This document shows positions 31,311-44,470 of a stretch of DNA of 64,000 bases, in pieces. The DNA lies in assembly GCA_014529385.2 (NCBI GenBank), contig CM043946.1, forward strand, positions 20,514,577 through 20,578,576, read 5' to 3'. Below the pieces are notes generated by a model. That model was given only the letters and a program-made list of their open reading frames with translations, searched no databases and was not told where the DNA came from. Source of the DNA: Adiantum capillus-veneris. Taxonomy: Eukaryota > Streptophyta > Polypodiopsida > Polypodiales > Pteridaceae. Both the position numbers and the translations under genes were made by a program. Each line of letters starts with the position of its first letter. The first letter of the stretch is position 1.

Positions 31311-33200
31311 TATGCAATGCTTGGGGAAAGGTAAGAGAACGTGATGCTTTTATTCTCTTTGACCTTGGTTCTACTCACAATTTCATATCGATAGGGTTGG
31401 CCACCAAACTAGGCATCCAAGCCTATGAGATGGGAGATGTCCTACCCGCAGATGGTGCTTTCAAGGGGCAAGAAGCTTCAGTCACTCCCTTAATTGAGAA
31501 ATTGAGGCTCCATGTCCAAAGCTATGTGGACAAAGAGGACTTCTTTATCTCTCCTCTCAAGCACGAGGATGTAATCCTTGGGGCACCATGGTTTGATCGC
31601 ATGGATGCCAATGTTAAACTCCCTAAAAGAAAAATCTACTTTAGATACAGGAAAAAAGATATGTACATAGATGCTAAGCAAATGGGTAACACCATACCCA
31701 TTGTACATAGGCAAGCTTTCAATAAGTCAATAAAGGGCTCTATTTTCGAGTACATGATTTTTGTTAAAGATTATCAAAATGAACCTAATGCTTTAGCAAA
31801 AGAAAATATAAAAAATCACAAGGAATTAGAGTTATCCAATTTTCTCAAGGGGTTTCAAGATGTCTTTATTGAAGACATCCCTTGTGAGCTACCTCCTAAA
31901 CAAGGCAATGATGACCATGCAATTGAGCTTCTTCCAGGAAGTTCACCACCTAATAAACCTCCTTATAGAGTTTCTCAGGCTCAACAAAAGGAGATTATGT
32001 GGCAAGTGCATGAGTTAGTTGAGAAGGGCATGGTTAGGCCTAGCTCATCTTCATTTTGCTTACCTATGCTATTAGTGCAAAAGAAAGATGGCACATATCG
32101 TATGTGTGTCAACTATAGAGCACTAAATAGGATCACTATCAAAAATAGGTTTCCCATTACATGGGTAGAAGACCTATTTGATAAGCTACAAGGGTCCACC
32201 TACTTCAGTAGAATTGATCTAAAAAGTGGCTATCATCAAATAAGGATAGTTGATCAAGACATTATAAAGACTGCTTTTTGCACTACGTTTGGTCTTTAGG
32301 AATATATTGTCATGCCTTTTGGCTTGACCGATGCACCAACCACATTCAACCACTTGGAGAAGCTATTCAGGCCTCACAAAACCTTTATTGGAGTGTTCTT
32401 CGATGATATTATCATCTATTCTAATTCACTAGATGAATATAAGCAACACCTCCAGGTAATAATTTCAAGTTCTAAGAGAGAATAAACTTTATGTTAACCG
32501 AAAGAGAAGTGAATTTTTCTTGCAAGAGATTCAGTATGTAGGTCACATTATCTCTCAAGATGGCCTCCAAATGGATCCCTCAAAGTTAGAGGTAATAAAA
32601 GGATGGCCTAAACCAAGGAATCTTCATGAACTAAGAAGCTTTATAGGTATGTGTGCATACTATAGACGCTTCATAGAAAAGTTTGCACTAATAGCAGGAC
32701 CATTACATGACCTAACAAAGAAAAATGTTAGGTATACATGGTCTACCAAGGAGAACAATGCTTTTGAAAAGCTTAAAGAAAAGATTATCTCTCAACCTGT
32801 TCTTACACTGCCAGATCTCTCAAAGCTATTTGAGGTCCAATGTGATGCTTGTGGTGATTGCCTTGGAGCTGTTTTGCTTCAAGAAGGACACACCATACCC
32901 TATAAAAGTCAAAGGCTCGACCCTGTTGAGAAAGCTCTAGGCATATATGAAACAAAACTCCTTGCAGTTCTACATGCCTTAGACTCATGGAAGCACTATT
33001 TATTGGAGACTCCTTTCATTCTGCTAACAAATCACCAAAGTCTTAAGTACTTCATGATGCAGACCAAGCTCTTCGACAAACAAATGACGTGAGCAAACTT
33101 CCTTTTGCAATTTCATTTTCATATCGCTCACATTGCTAGCAAGCATAATCAAGTAGCTGATGCACTCTCAAGACGTCCAAGAGTGAATGCAGTTACCATA
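31311..33200 (+). pseudogene. Element B protease, reverse transcriptase and RNase H
   Basis: The protease is recognised by FILFDLGSTHNFIS near 31350 and its C-terminal ILGAPWFDRM near 31575. RT shows MVRPSSSSFCLPMLLVQKKD, then YRMCVNYRALNRITIKNRFP, then FSRIDLKSGYHQIRI, PFGLTDAP and FFDDIIIYSNS. RNase H has FEVQCDACGDCLGAVLLQEG and a later TNHQSLKYF block. All are in standard Ty3 order. A few breaks are present. Confidence 0.88.
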
Positions 33201-34680
33201 GCAACTCACAATGATCTATCTTCTATGACAGATGAGTATGCTATTGATCCCGATTTAAAGATGTGATTTCAGCCCTTGCACTAGGGAAGAAAGAGGAACC
33301 ATTTACCTTACAAGATGGTTATCTTCTCTATGGCAATAGACTATGCGTTACTAACTCACTACGTGAGAAAGTAATGTATGAATCTCATGCTACTCCTTAT
33401 GGGGGGACATAGAGGGATTCAGTCTACCCTAAAGGGGATTGAAACATATTTCTATTGGCCTACCATGAAAGAAAACATACAAGAGTATGTTTCTAAATGT
33501 GTGGTATGCCAAAAGATGAAGTTTGATAGAGGGAAGCAACCTGGATTGCTTTAACCTTTGCCAATACCTAAATCACCATGGGAGAGCATATCCATGGATT
33601 TTATCTTTGGATTGCGTAAGTCTATCCATGGGAATACGAGAATATGGACGATAGTAGACAGGTTCAATAAACAAGCTCATTTTTAACGTGTCAAAAAGAC
33701 TATTAAAGCCCATCAAATGGCAACTCTCTTCATTTCACAAATCTTCAAGTACCATGGCTTGCCAATTTCCATAGTGTTGGATAGAGATCCTAGAATGACC
33801 AATAATTTTTGGAAGGGTCTCTTTGAGAATTTAGGGACAAAGCTAAACTTCTCTTCGGCCTATCACCCGCAAATGGATGGCCAAAGCAAAATAGCTAACC
33901 TAAAAATTCTTGATATACTAAAAGCCTATGTAACGGAAGTAGATTAAAGGTCCCAATGGGAGAAGTACTTAACCTTAGTGGAGTATGCCTACAATAACAC
34001 TGTACATACTTCCACACAAAAAGCACCTTTTGAGGTAATTGAGGGAAGATCAAAAAGTCCCCTTCTACTTAAGGTAGATGGAAGATCTTCGCTGGCAAAT
34101 GAGTATAGCCAAGACCTACAAAAATCTTTCCAAAAGATTAAGGATGCTATCTCTATCTCACAACAAAGGCAAAAGGATACTACTGATAATAAGCACAGAA
34201 GAGCTTAAGCCTTTAAAGAAAATGATTGGGTCTTACTTAAATATCCTAAGGCTCGATTAAGTCACATGACGGGCTAGAATCCTACGGGACACCAAAAGTA
34301 CTATGCTAAGTTAGCAAAAAGGTACTATGGTCCCTTCCAAATTCTTAGGCCAATCAATGGGATGGCCTATCAACTCAAGTTTCCCAATCATTGGCTCATA
34401 CAAAATGCTTTCCATGTGAGCCTACTAAAGCCTTACAAAGGAGAGCCACCTCAAGAACCAACCATTGAAGACCCACCGAAGATCAAGGACCAAGAAGAGG
34501 TGCCGCAACCCAAGTCCATTCTCCGACATGAAGACAAGGTACTAAGATGCGGTAAGACTATCCAATGATATCTTATTAAGTTTAAGAATTATCCTTTTGA
34601 AGATGCTAGATGGATGCAAGGAATACAATTAAAGGATAACCTAAACCTTGTCAATGCTTACAATGCTTCCCTAGAGTAAG
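33201..34680 (+). pseudogene. Element B integrase with chromodomain-like tail
   Basis: Integrase pieces include the end of the zinc module (YVSKCVVCQK), the core segment PWESISMDFIFGL, then VLDRDPRMTNNFW and YHPQMDGQSKIANL. After the GPY/F-like region comes [21 protein letters not shown] short tail of chromodomain type follows (ILRHEDKVL, then YLIKFKNYPFEDARWMQG), which in chromoviruses steers insertion toward particular chromatin. Several breaks. Confidence 0.82.
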
Positions 34681-35010
34681 CAAATGTACAAATGTTAAAA
34701 ATGAACAAAGTTTTTGTCTTATAAGACTCTCTTTTCCTTTAACATGCATGCCTAGATCAAGTTTGCGGAGACGACGTCTCCCAAACACCAAGTAGAGCTT
34801 GTCACTCTACTATGGAAGATTGATAGGACTAATGTGCAGACATGCTTGCGGTAGCTTAGGCTCTCAAGCACCAAATGGACTAGTCATCCATTGTGGAATG
34901 ATGTCGTAGGGTAACATAGGGATCCTCTACCCGCTAGAAAAAGGACTAATGAATATGCTTTATCTTCTGTACCCCAGTCAAGGACGATTATGATTTCAAG
35001 AGAGAGGTAA

Positions 35011-35365
35011 TGTCATAATAACTAATATCTAATTCTCCTAAATGATTTTCTCATGTTAAAATTCTCATTTAGTACGGGGAAGTGCCAGGGGAAAAAAAAG
35101 TTAGAATATTGATTAAGCTGGCAGACCGGCCATAGTAGATATCCCCAGGAGGGAAAATAGGGATCCAAATGGGAGGCCCTCTGCAAAAGAGCAATGTGCA
35201 ACAATGAGCTTTAAAGACACTAAAATTCAGCCCATTAAGACTTCCAAAATGTTAAGGTTCCAAAATTCAAAGGTTGTGTCCAAAGGTCAAAGCGTAGGAA
35301 ATAGGATGCTTTGTGTGTGTACCAAAAAAGCCTTCTAAACTCCTATGAAGGAGGGGGCGAGCCTT
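35011..35365 (+). repeat. Element B right LTR, 5' part
   Basis: Begins TGTCATAATAACTAATATC after the polypurine tract, homologous to the D LTR start. The homology to D is clear to about 35290 and then fades. The boundary with element C at 35366 is inferred from C's LTR start. Confidence 0.7.
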
Positions 35366-36286
35366 TGTTAGCAGCAAGCTAACAAAAATACCACGAATAC
35401 CATTTTTCAAAGCTCTCAGTGTAAAACACTTATCAATCAAGAATAATGTAACTCCTATTTTTTGGATAAACCTTGTAATTGATGAGCTGGGACTACAAGC
35501 TTCTAGATTGTATCAACCTGTCATTTCCTATCTTTAGTTAGAGCTCCCAAATTATTAGTTTTGACCACCAAAAACCTTGGCTAAGCTATAAAAGAAAATT
35601 TTTGTAAGTTAGTTGTAAGTTTTGGATAATGAAATACACAGCGTGAGCTAACAGCGCTCACTTCTCTCCTTCTCGCGCTTCCTACTCCCTCCCCAATTCT
35701 CACATTGTAGTCCTGTTTGTTGCATTGCAACCATGGGTAAGAGCTCTACACATTGACATAAACACATCAAAATAATTTGTAGCCTTTGGTGTCGCCGACC
35801 CGCGGAATTATTTCATCATAAGTAAGAATTTACACTTCAAAATAAAAAACTAAGCATAGGTGGGGTATTGGAGCATCATTGCTAAGCATTTAGGTGCATT
35901 TTGGATCGAAAACGACTAGGTCAAAAATCCATTGCTGTTAGTAATCGTGATTTTGGCACTTGACCTAAAGTGGGGTTTGGGATCATAAGTATGTATGCTT
36001 AGATCTTATAAACTTTTCCTAGAAGTTTCATTATGTTTGGATGTCATTTGATGCAGTAAAGGATGTGATTTGCTTGCCGATGAGCGGTTGGCTTTTGGTG
36101 ATTTCAGTCACTTGAGTGTAGCTTGAGTTAGATTTGAGCTGTTTGTTGTTTTTCAAGAGATTGACAACCACTTGTAGCCTCTATGTACTAGTCGAGTCAG
36201 CTTCGTCCCATGGATTGACAATTTAATCGTGGTTCTTGCTAAAACTGCAATAAGATAGGATATTGAGGTTAGACTACCATCCCACA
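35366..36286 (+). repeat. Element C 5' LTR
   Basis: Starts TGTTAGCAGC and ends CCCACA just before the primer site. The TATA box TATAAAAG is at 35587-35594, about 220 bases in, as in element A's LTR. The start is inferred from the shared TGTTAG start and near-equal length with A. Confidence 0.72.
35587..35594 (+). promoter_or_regulatory. TATA box in element C 5' LTR
   Basis: TATAAAAG in a typical U3 position; the AT-rich stretch and GAAATACA-type sequence downstream fit a transcription start region. Confidence 0.6.
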
Positions 36287-36288
36287 TT

Positions 36289-36306
36289 TGGCGCCACTGT
36301 CGGGGA
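36289..36306 (+). other. Element C primer-binding site (Asp-tRNA type)
   Basis: TGGCGCCACTGTCGGGGA, two bases after the LTR end, differs from element A's site by one base. Confidence 0.87.
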
Positions 36307-36978
36307 TAAAAGAGACCTAAACTAGAAAAAAACACGAGTGTCTTGTGAAGTTATCCTTTAACTTCCTCTAGGATCTCCTAGAGTCAAAAACTTTCTTTTA
36401 GAAAGCACATAGCCTAAGATTGTCGTCTTTTGCTGTGTAGAGGTAGCTTGGAGGTAAGTTGTACTTGTCGAGTGTCTTTAGGATTTTAGTATTGTAGAGC
36501 TAGATTAGGATTTTGAGAATGATTGATAGACGAGACAATTCTTAAGATCAAAGCTCATAAAACCATTATAAACAAGAAAACGAGTGTTTGTGGACACTTT
36601 CCACAACCCCATTGCATACGAACCTAGGAGTAGGCTAAGTAGGATCCGAGGTGGATTTCAAAACATTTCTCTCTCCGAAAGAATCATTGTGAGTGGCATT
36701 TGAAGTTGCAAAATTGCAGGTCTACGGCTAGAAATAGCACGAAAATACTCCAAACCATCAATCCAACTGGAGAGTAAGCTTAAAAGTTGTATGAACCAGT
36801 GAGTAAGCTCAAGGACACTTTGAGGTAAAAATTTCAAGAGTTGGCCAAAACTCAGATTATTTTCTTTTTCTTGACAATTTAGGCCAAATTAAGTTTTGAC
36901 TTGATTCGTAGGCTTAAAATAACTCATGAAATGTTTATCCTCGGAAAAAGTACAAAGATTGGTCATTTCAAGCATGAA

Positions 36979-37286
36979 GTAAATAATTGCAATTATTTAC
37001 TTTCAGCTCAGATTTGACCAAGGTTGATACCAGTGACTCATTGCATATGTACAAATAACTTTTGTATAGGCACATTGGGTTTGGATCACTAAATTGGCAA
37101 AAAACTGGGTAAAAACTAAAGTTTGTACTGACTTTTGAACACTTGAGTGTAAAATTGGAAAAAAGTAGTCCAAACTTGATGAAATTTGATTCATAGGCTT
37201 GTATTGATGTGATAGACATGTGTACATGCTCAATTGACCAAAAAGATGTAAAAATTTACCAGAAGTAAATAATTATGATTATTTAC
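36979..37286. repeat. P2 palindromes in element C leader, part 1
   Basis: Two 22-bp palindromes at 36979-37000 and 37265-37286, 286 bases apart. The arms are GTAAATAAT and ATTATTTAC and the centres are TGCA (a perfect palindrome) and TATG. Element D inserted 14 bases after the second. The intervening sequence is a diverged tandem repeat with shared remnants such as TTGATTCRTAGGCTT. Confidence 0.93.
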
Positions 37287-37300
37287 TACTGCTCCATTTT

Positions 37301-39102
37301 TGTCATTAAATATCTAATATCTAACCAACCCAAATGATTTTCTCATATTAAACTGATCATTTAATGTGGGATAATAACCGGGAACAAGGGTTAGAATATA
37401 GACATGTGCTTACGGATCTATCTCAACATGGGGCCAATGGAAAAGGGGCCCAAATGAGAGATGGTCTGTCAAAGAGCAAGGTTAACTAATGGAGCTTAAA
37501 ATACTCTAGGGTTAGCTTCATTAAAGACCTCCAATGGTTAGTGTTAAAAGTCCTTTGACCTTAAGCAAGCTAGGTCTTAGCTTGAGGTGGGAACCCGACC
37601 TAAACTTGTCTTTGACCTTAAGCAAGCTAGGACTGTGCTTGAGATGGGAACCCGACCTAAACTTGCCTTTGACCTTAGGCAAGCTAGGGATGAGCTTGAG
37701 GTGGGAACTCCACCTAAGGTGCTTGTCATGCTTGATGACTAAGGTACTTGAGGTATTTGTCATACTTAATGAGGAAGCTGCTTGAGAAGCTTCCTATGCA
37801 TGGGGGGTAAGATGCTTGAGTCAAAAAGAGACCCTACACACTTAATGAGAAAGTTTCTTGAGAATCTTCCTATGCATGGGGGGTAAGATGCTTGAGTCAA
37901 AAAGAGACCCTACACACTTAATGAGGAAGTTGCTTGAGAAGCTTCCTATGCATGGGGCATACGATGCTTGAGTCAAAAAGAGACCTTACACAATTAATGA
38001 TGAAGTTGCTTGAGAAGCTTCCTATGCAAAAAAGTCCCAAAGTTAGGGGAATCTTTGACGTAACCTTCCACACCCAAGGGGCACCCCTTTTCTAAAATGG
38101 CACATGGGACACATGTCAGAATCTCACTAAGCTTAACCACATGGGGTGCTTGAATGCTATTGGTTGGGCTAAAGAGGTGTCCAATGAGCTTCTACTTCCA
38201 TCCAAAAAATATCTAGATATTTTCAAGCTCTCTCTCTCTAAGGGGTAAGGAGGACACTTGTCAAAAGACTACCCATGTACTTGACTGCATGCTGCATGTG
38301 ATTGGCTAGGGGAAGAGGGGTCCGATGAGATTGAAGCATGTGGAAAAGATACCACTCACCCAAATCAAGGAGGGGGGGGTGCTAGGGGGATATACTCCAC
38401 ACACACGCTCATTTTGGCAGAGCATTCTCACTTGGTGAAAGTTGAGGAACACCACCTCCTTCTCCAAGCTTGTGAGAAGTGAGAGCCTACATCAACACTC
38501 TTGGCTATGGAATGCAAAATCAACCAAGAGCCATGCTTCAATGCTTAAGATTTCCATCTTATCCATGTCCATTACTATGCTATTATGTATGCTAGCAAGA
38601 AGAGTATTGATAAGTGAGGAACTATTTCTTTCTCCTATGGAATGTTTTTTCCTCCTCTTCCCTACCCTCATTCTCCACTGGCTCTCTCCAACTTCGAAGG
38701 TGTTTGAGGCCTTGGGACTGAGGCTTGGGATAGTTAATGCTTTCTACAAGTTTATGTTATGCTTGTGATGCATGAAGATTTCCATCTTCATTGCATCACG
38801 TAGGTCACAAGGAACACAAAGATTGTATGTTACCAATTCTCTCTTGATGGGAGAAACTATAATACAAATGCCTAATGGAGGGGGGACCGGATCCATATGA
38901 ATCTAGTCCTCAACTATTGTCATGTTCTCTAAACTCTCTCTCTTGGAAAAGTATTGTTCATGCCAAGTTAACTAAGTACCATGTTTATGTTGCTACCGTC
39001 AATTAAAGTCACCCGCTATGCTCACAAAGTAGTCTCTCAAAAATGCTTCATTTAATTTCCTAATTCTGCTACTCTCAAAGTTCTTAGGCCATATACATTA
39101 CA
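37301..39102 (+). repeat. Element D left LTR
   Basis: 1802 bp. Two tandem arrays lie in its first half: three 57-bp units at 37554-37724 (each starting TTTGACCTTARGCAAGC) and about three and a half 77-bp units at 37764-38030 (with TTCCTATGCATGGGG). Both arrays are also present in the right LTR. Confidence 0.93.
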
Positions 39103-39103
39103 T

Positions 39104-39115
39104 TGGTATTAGAGC
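39104..39115 (+). other. Element D primer-binding site (initiator-Met tRNA)
   Basis: TGGTATTAGAGC one base inside the LTR; complement of initiator-Met tRNA with one difference. Confidence 0.87.
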
Positions 39116-39516
39116 ATTTGGTTTCTCTTTTCTTGCTTAAAAAGAGGGGTCTTTAAGTAGCCTATTAATGGTTGTTTTTGTTAATTATATTAGGATAAGT
39201 GGGTTTGGGTTCTATTATTGGTTTTTTTGAGCCTACTATGTGGGATACGGTGCACACCTCGGGAGCTTTGGTTTTAATAATGGAGTCTTTTTAGAATTTC
39301 CTACGGCTTTACCATTATTGAGCCATAAGAAGTCCAAAAGGAGCTATCCCTTGGCAACTTCGCTATGTTAGACTCACTCCACTACTCTCTATAATTAACC
39401 AATTCGAGCCGTGGGTGTAGATACTTAAGTGCCTATTTTCAAAGGCTAAGAGGAGTAGCAACTAAGGTTTTGAATTTCCAAAGCATACACTAAGTAAATA
39501 TATAAGTTTAATTAAC

Positions 39517-40950
39517 ATGGTTGACAATAACCAAGAGAGTAGAATGAACATTGAGAACTTTGATTTTGCACATGAAGGTGCCAATGATGATGCCCCATGT
39601 TTGTTAATTATCTTGTCACTAGGTTGCAACAAGCTATGGGAAACCCCACTTTGCACGCCGAAGTTACTTAACAACTTTGTGCTTATGGGGATTCCTTTCC
39701 TCCCCAAGAGGAGAGAGAGCTTACGAGGCCTCTTCAAGAGATCCCCAAAAGAAGACTCTCTCCCATACGAGAGGAGGAATCCAAAGATCAAGAAAGAAAT
39801 GAATCCCGAAATTCCTCCAAAGATGTGGCTTCACGAAGAAGGCGTACTAAAAGATCGCCAACTCCTCCCAAGAGGAAACGGTTAACCCATAGTCCTTGTC
39901 CTCGTCACTCCAGAAGGGAAGAGAGGAAACCAAGGAAGAAAAGGGCAAGAAAGAGGTCACCCTCTTCTCCTTCTTCTTCACCTTCCTCCTCTACCGATGA
40001 AATCTATGGCTATTCTCCTAGAGAATATAAGAGGGGAGGACATTGCAAATCTTACCCTGCATGGCGAAGGTCACAAAAGCTCAAGAAGTTCAAAGAGGGA
40101 GGAGAGAGTATCTCTTTTCTCACCTATGATGGCACCTTTGGTGCTACCGACAAAGTATTGGCCTTCATCCACAACAATTTGATGCGGCCTTTGGAGACGA
40201 GGGCTTCACGGAGTCCTCCAAGCTACACCATGTAGCTATGCACTGCCAAAAATCGGCTCGTCAATGGTGGGCTAGCCTTCATGGCCATGGCAAAACCCCA
40301 AAGACATGGAAAACTCTACGAGTTTCCATCATGAAGTAATTCCTTGCAAGCGATGCAAAGGACAAAGTGCTCACCAAATGGTGGATTTTAAGGCTTCTCT
40401 CTCATGAGTCTATCCACAAATATATAGACAAATTTTGGTATTTACATCTCAAGGCTACTGTCTTTCAAAAGATAGACCTTGCTAAGCAAAAACAACAATT
40501 CTATGCAAGATTACCTAAAGAGATGGCCGAGTATGTCAACTCTCAATGGACTGACTCTATCAACAAAGTAATCCAGCATACCATGGTTGCTTCAGGCATC
40601 AATTTTGAACAAGGGGTTAGACGGAATGTCAAACCCATGGAAAATAAAGACAAAAGTGATGCAAAAGGAAACATTAATGCCCAAAATTTTTCCCACAGCC
40701 ATTCCAACAACAACAACAACAATCGGTCCAAGGAGAAAGGAGTTTACAAAGGTAAAAATAAACTCTCTCTTGAAGAGCTTGAAACTTTTCGCAAGGATCA
40801 CAAATGTTTTAAGTGTGGGGAGCAAGGACATGGCTATCATTCTTGCCCCAAAAGAAATGCTCACAATGAGACTCCAAGAGCTTCCGCTATCAAAGCTCCA
40901 AAAGAGGATACTCATTGCAAAGGATCACCTCTCTCCTATGCTTGGGGAAA
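39517..40950 (+). pseudogene. Element D gag
   Basis: Same plan as B. An N-terminal part is followed by a basic Ser/Arg segment (KRARKRSPSSPSSSPSSS near 39930-39985), the gag core, and a standard knuckle CFKCGEQGHGYHSC (CX2CX4HX4C) near 40805-40850 preceded by an Asn run. Interrupted several times. Confidence 0.82.
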
Positions 40951-42830
40951 GGTAAGGGAGCATGATGATTTCATCTTGTTTGACCGTGGTTCTGCTCTCA
41001 ACTTCATATCAATGGAGTTGGCCACCAAGTTGGGCATTCAAGCTTTTGAGAGGGGAGATTGCTGTAACTGCCGATGCCGCTTTCAAGGGATAGCAAGCCT
41101 TCATTACTCCCTTGATTGGGAAGTTGAGGCTTCATGTCCAAAGCTATGTCAACAAAGAAGACTTCTTTATCCCTCCTCTCCAACATGAGGATGCTATCCT
41201 AGGGATACCATGGTTCAACTGCATGGCTGCCAACATGAAGTTCCCTGAAAGGAGAATCTACTTTGCCTACAGGGGAAAGAATATGTATATAGATGCTAAT
41301 GAGTCTGGTCGTATTATACCACTTGGAAATCCTCTCGCCCTTGATAAATCAATGAAAAGCTCAGTTTCCGCATACATGATTAGTGTCAAAAAATCTCTAA
41401 AAGGTCCTAATGTTTCATCAAAGATGAATGGTAGGAATCAAGAAGAGTTAGACTTGTCTAACTTTCTAAAAGGATTCCAAGATGTGTTCATTGATGATCC
41501 CTATGGACTTACCTCCAAAACGAGGGGATGATGACCATCAAATTGAGCTCCTATGAGGAAGCTCACCGCCTAACAAACTTCCCTATCGAGTTTCACAAGC
41601 TCAACAAGAGGAGATCATGAGGCAAGTACATGAATTGGTAGACAAAGGAATGGTGAGGCCTAGCTCCTCTTCCTTTTGCTCTCTAGTCCTTTTAGTGCAA
41701 AAGAAAGATGGTACCTACCGCATGTTTGTGGAGTAACGTACACTAAACCATATGACTATCAAAAACAAATTTCCCGCACCTCAGGTAGAAGATCTGTTTG
41801 ATAAGCTATAAGGCTCTACCTACTTCAATAGGATTGACCTTAACAGTGGCTACCATCAAATAAGGATAGTGAATGAAGATATCCTAAAGACCGTGTTTCA
41901 TACAATGTTTGGCCTTTATGAATATCTAGTCATACCTTTTGGCTTGAATAATGCACTAGCTACATTCAATCGATTAATGGAGAAAATTTTTAGACCCTAC
42001 TGTAAATTCACTGGAGTGTTCTTTGATGATATCATCATCTACTCCAATTCCTTGGAGGAACACAAGCAAACATCTCCAAGTGATTTTTCAAGCATTAATG
42101 GAGAATAAGCTTTTTCTCAATTAACAGAAAAGAAAATTTTTCCTTCAAGAGATTCAATACTTAGGTCACATTTTCTCTCGAGATGGTATCCGTATGGATC
42201 CATCAAAGTTGGAGGTAATAAAAGCATGTCCTGATCCAAGGAGTCTACATGAGCTAAGAAGCTTTATTGGTATGTGTGCATACTATAGACGCTTCATAGC
42301 AAAATTCTCTCAAATAGTAGGACCATTACATGAATTAACAAAGAAAAATGTTAAGTATTCATGGACTGCTAAGGAGCAAAGTGCTTTTGACAAGCTCAAA
42401 GAGAAGCTTATCTTCCAACTAGTCCTTATGCTTCTAGATCTCTCAAAGCCATTTGAGGTCCAATGTGATGCTTGTGGTGATTGCCTTGGAGTAGTCTTGC
42501 TTCAAGAAGGGCATGCCATAGCATATGAGAGCCGAAGGCTCAACACAGATGAACGGGTCTTAGGCATTTATGAGAAAGAGCTGTTAACTGTTCTACATGC
42601 CCTAGACACATGGAAGCACTATCTATTGGGGACTCCATTCATCTTATGAATAGACCATCAAAGTCTCAAGTACTTCATGACACAAACAAAGCTTCCTGAC
42701 AAACAAAATGAGGTGGGAAAATTTTCTTTCACAATTTAATTTCCACATTGCTCATATTGCTGGTAAGCACAATCAAGTGGCTGATGCACTTTCACAACAA
42801 TCAAAAGTTAATTTTGTGTCAATAACAACT
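40951..42830 (+). pseudogene. Element D protease, reverse transcriptase and RNase H
   Basis: Protease (FILFDRGSALNFIS near 40970; ILGIPWFNCM near 41200), RT (VRPSSSSFCSLVLLVQKKD, then PFGLNNA and FFDDIIIYSNSLEEH) and RNase H (FEVQCDACGDCLGVVLLQEG near 42450) are in the usual order. A few breaks are present. The catalytic box is FFDD as in B. Confidence 0.88.
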
Positions 42831-44280
42831 CATAATGATCTATCTTCTATGATAGATGAGTATGCTACTGACCCTGACTTTAAAGACATAATGTCAGCTC
42901 TTGATTTGGGGAAGAAAGAGGAACCATTCACCTTGCAAGATGGTTATCTTCTCCATGACAATAGGCTATGTGTTACCCACTCCCTTAGTGAGAAAGTCAT
43001 GTATGAATCCCATGCTCCTTCCTATTGTGAGGCATAGAGGGATTCAACCTACTCTTCAAGGAGTAGAGATGTAATTTTATTGGCCTCCCATGAAAGTGGA
43101 CATACAAGAGTATGTTTCAAAATGTGTAGTATGCCAAAAGACCAAGGGTGATAGAGGAAAGCAACCTGGATTACTCCAGCCATTGCCAATTCCCAATTCA
43201 CCATGGGAGAGTATATCCATGAATTTTATCTTTGGATTACTAAAATCTATCCATGGGAATACGGGAATATGGACAATAGTCGACAGGTTTAGCAAGCAAG
43301 CACACTTTTTCCCTGCCAAGAAGACTATTAAGGCACACCAAATGGAAACTTTCTTCATATCACAGATTTTCAGACACCATGGATTGCCAACATCCGTCGT
43401 GTCAGATAGAGATCCTAGAATGAAGAGTAATTTTTGGAAAGGTATATTCAAAAAATCTAGGTATAAGATTGAATTCCTCTTTGGCCTATCACCCACAAAC
43501 GGATGGCCAAAGTGAGATAGCCAATCTTACGATTCTTGATCTACTAAATAACTATGTTACAGAAGTAGATCAACACTCACAATTACATCTTGTAGAGTAT
43601 GCATATAATAATACTATCCATACTTCTACAGGAAAATCACCTTTTGAAATCATAGAGGGAAGACCTAAAAGTCTCTTGCTTGGGAAGATCTTCACTGCCG
43701 ATGAGTATAGCCGTGACCTGCAAGCATCTTTTCAAAAGATTAAGGAGGCTATATCCATCTCCCAACTAAGGCAAAAAGCTGCTGCTCACAAGCACAGAAG
43801 TGCCTTAACATTCAAAGAAAATGATTGGGTCTTACTTAAGTTTTCTAATGCTCGATTGAGGCAAACAACAGGCAAAAATCCCACGGGCCATCAAAAGTAT
43901 TATGCTAAACTAGCAAAAAAATATTATGGTCATTTTCAAATTTTGAAGCCAATCAATGAGCTGGCTTATCAACTCAAGTTGCCTAACCATTGGCTCATAC
44001 ACAATGCTTTTCATGTGAGCCTACTCAAGCCCTACAAAGGAGAGCCTCCAAATGAACCAATTATTGAAGACCCTCCCAAAATCGAAGATCAAGAAGAGGT
44101 ACTACAACCTGAAGCTATCCTTCGGCATGAAGACAAGGTACTATGACATGGTAAGATTATCCGATGGTATCTTATTACTTTCAAAAATTATCCTTTTGAA
44201 GATGCTAGATGGATGCAAGGAATCCAGCTTAAGGATAGTATGAACCTTGTCAACACTTACAATGCTACATTAGAGTAAGC
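42831..44280 (+). pseudogene. Element D integrase with chromodomain-like tail
   Basis: The zinc module end (YVSKCVVCQKTKGDRGKQ), core pieces (TGIWTIVDRFSKQAHFFPA, SDRDPRMKSNFW, TDGQSEIANL) and the [20 protein letters not shown] block are plain. A chromodomain-type tail follows ([10 protein letters not shown], then FKNYPFEDARWMQG). A few breaks. Confidence 0.85.
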
Positions 44281-44470
44281 AAATGTACATGTTTCTTTTA
44301 ATGATCAATGTTTTGTCTTATAAGACTAATTATCTCTTTATTGTTCACAAATTAAAGTAATATGGATACTAAGAATCATGTTTGGGATGAGGATGTCTCT
44401 CAAACACCATGTAGAATCTGTTACTCTACTTGGGAAGATGAAATGGACTAAAGAGCAGACATGCTTGCGG

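Larger units (their letters stand above)
28516..35365 (+). mobile_element. Element B: chromodomain Ty3/gypsy retrotransposon, broken, both LTRs cut
   Basis: A plus-strand element of the same family as D. It has the 3' part of its left LTR (28516-29370), an initiator-Met-type primer site, gag-pol, a chromodomain-like tail, a polypurine tract (34999-35010) and only the first part of its right LTR (35011 to about 35365). Element A interrupts the left LTR and element C the right one. The missing outer LTR parts are not in the window. About ten breaks in the coding region suggest it is older than D. Confidence 0.85.
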
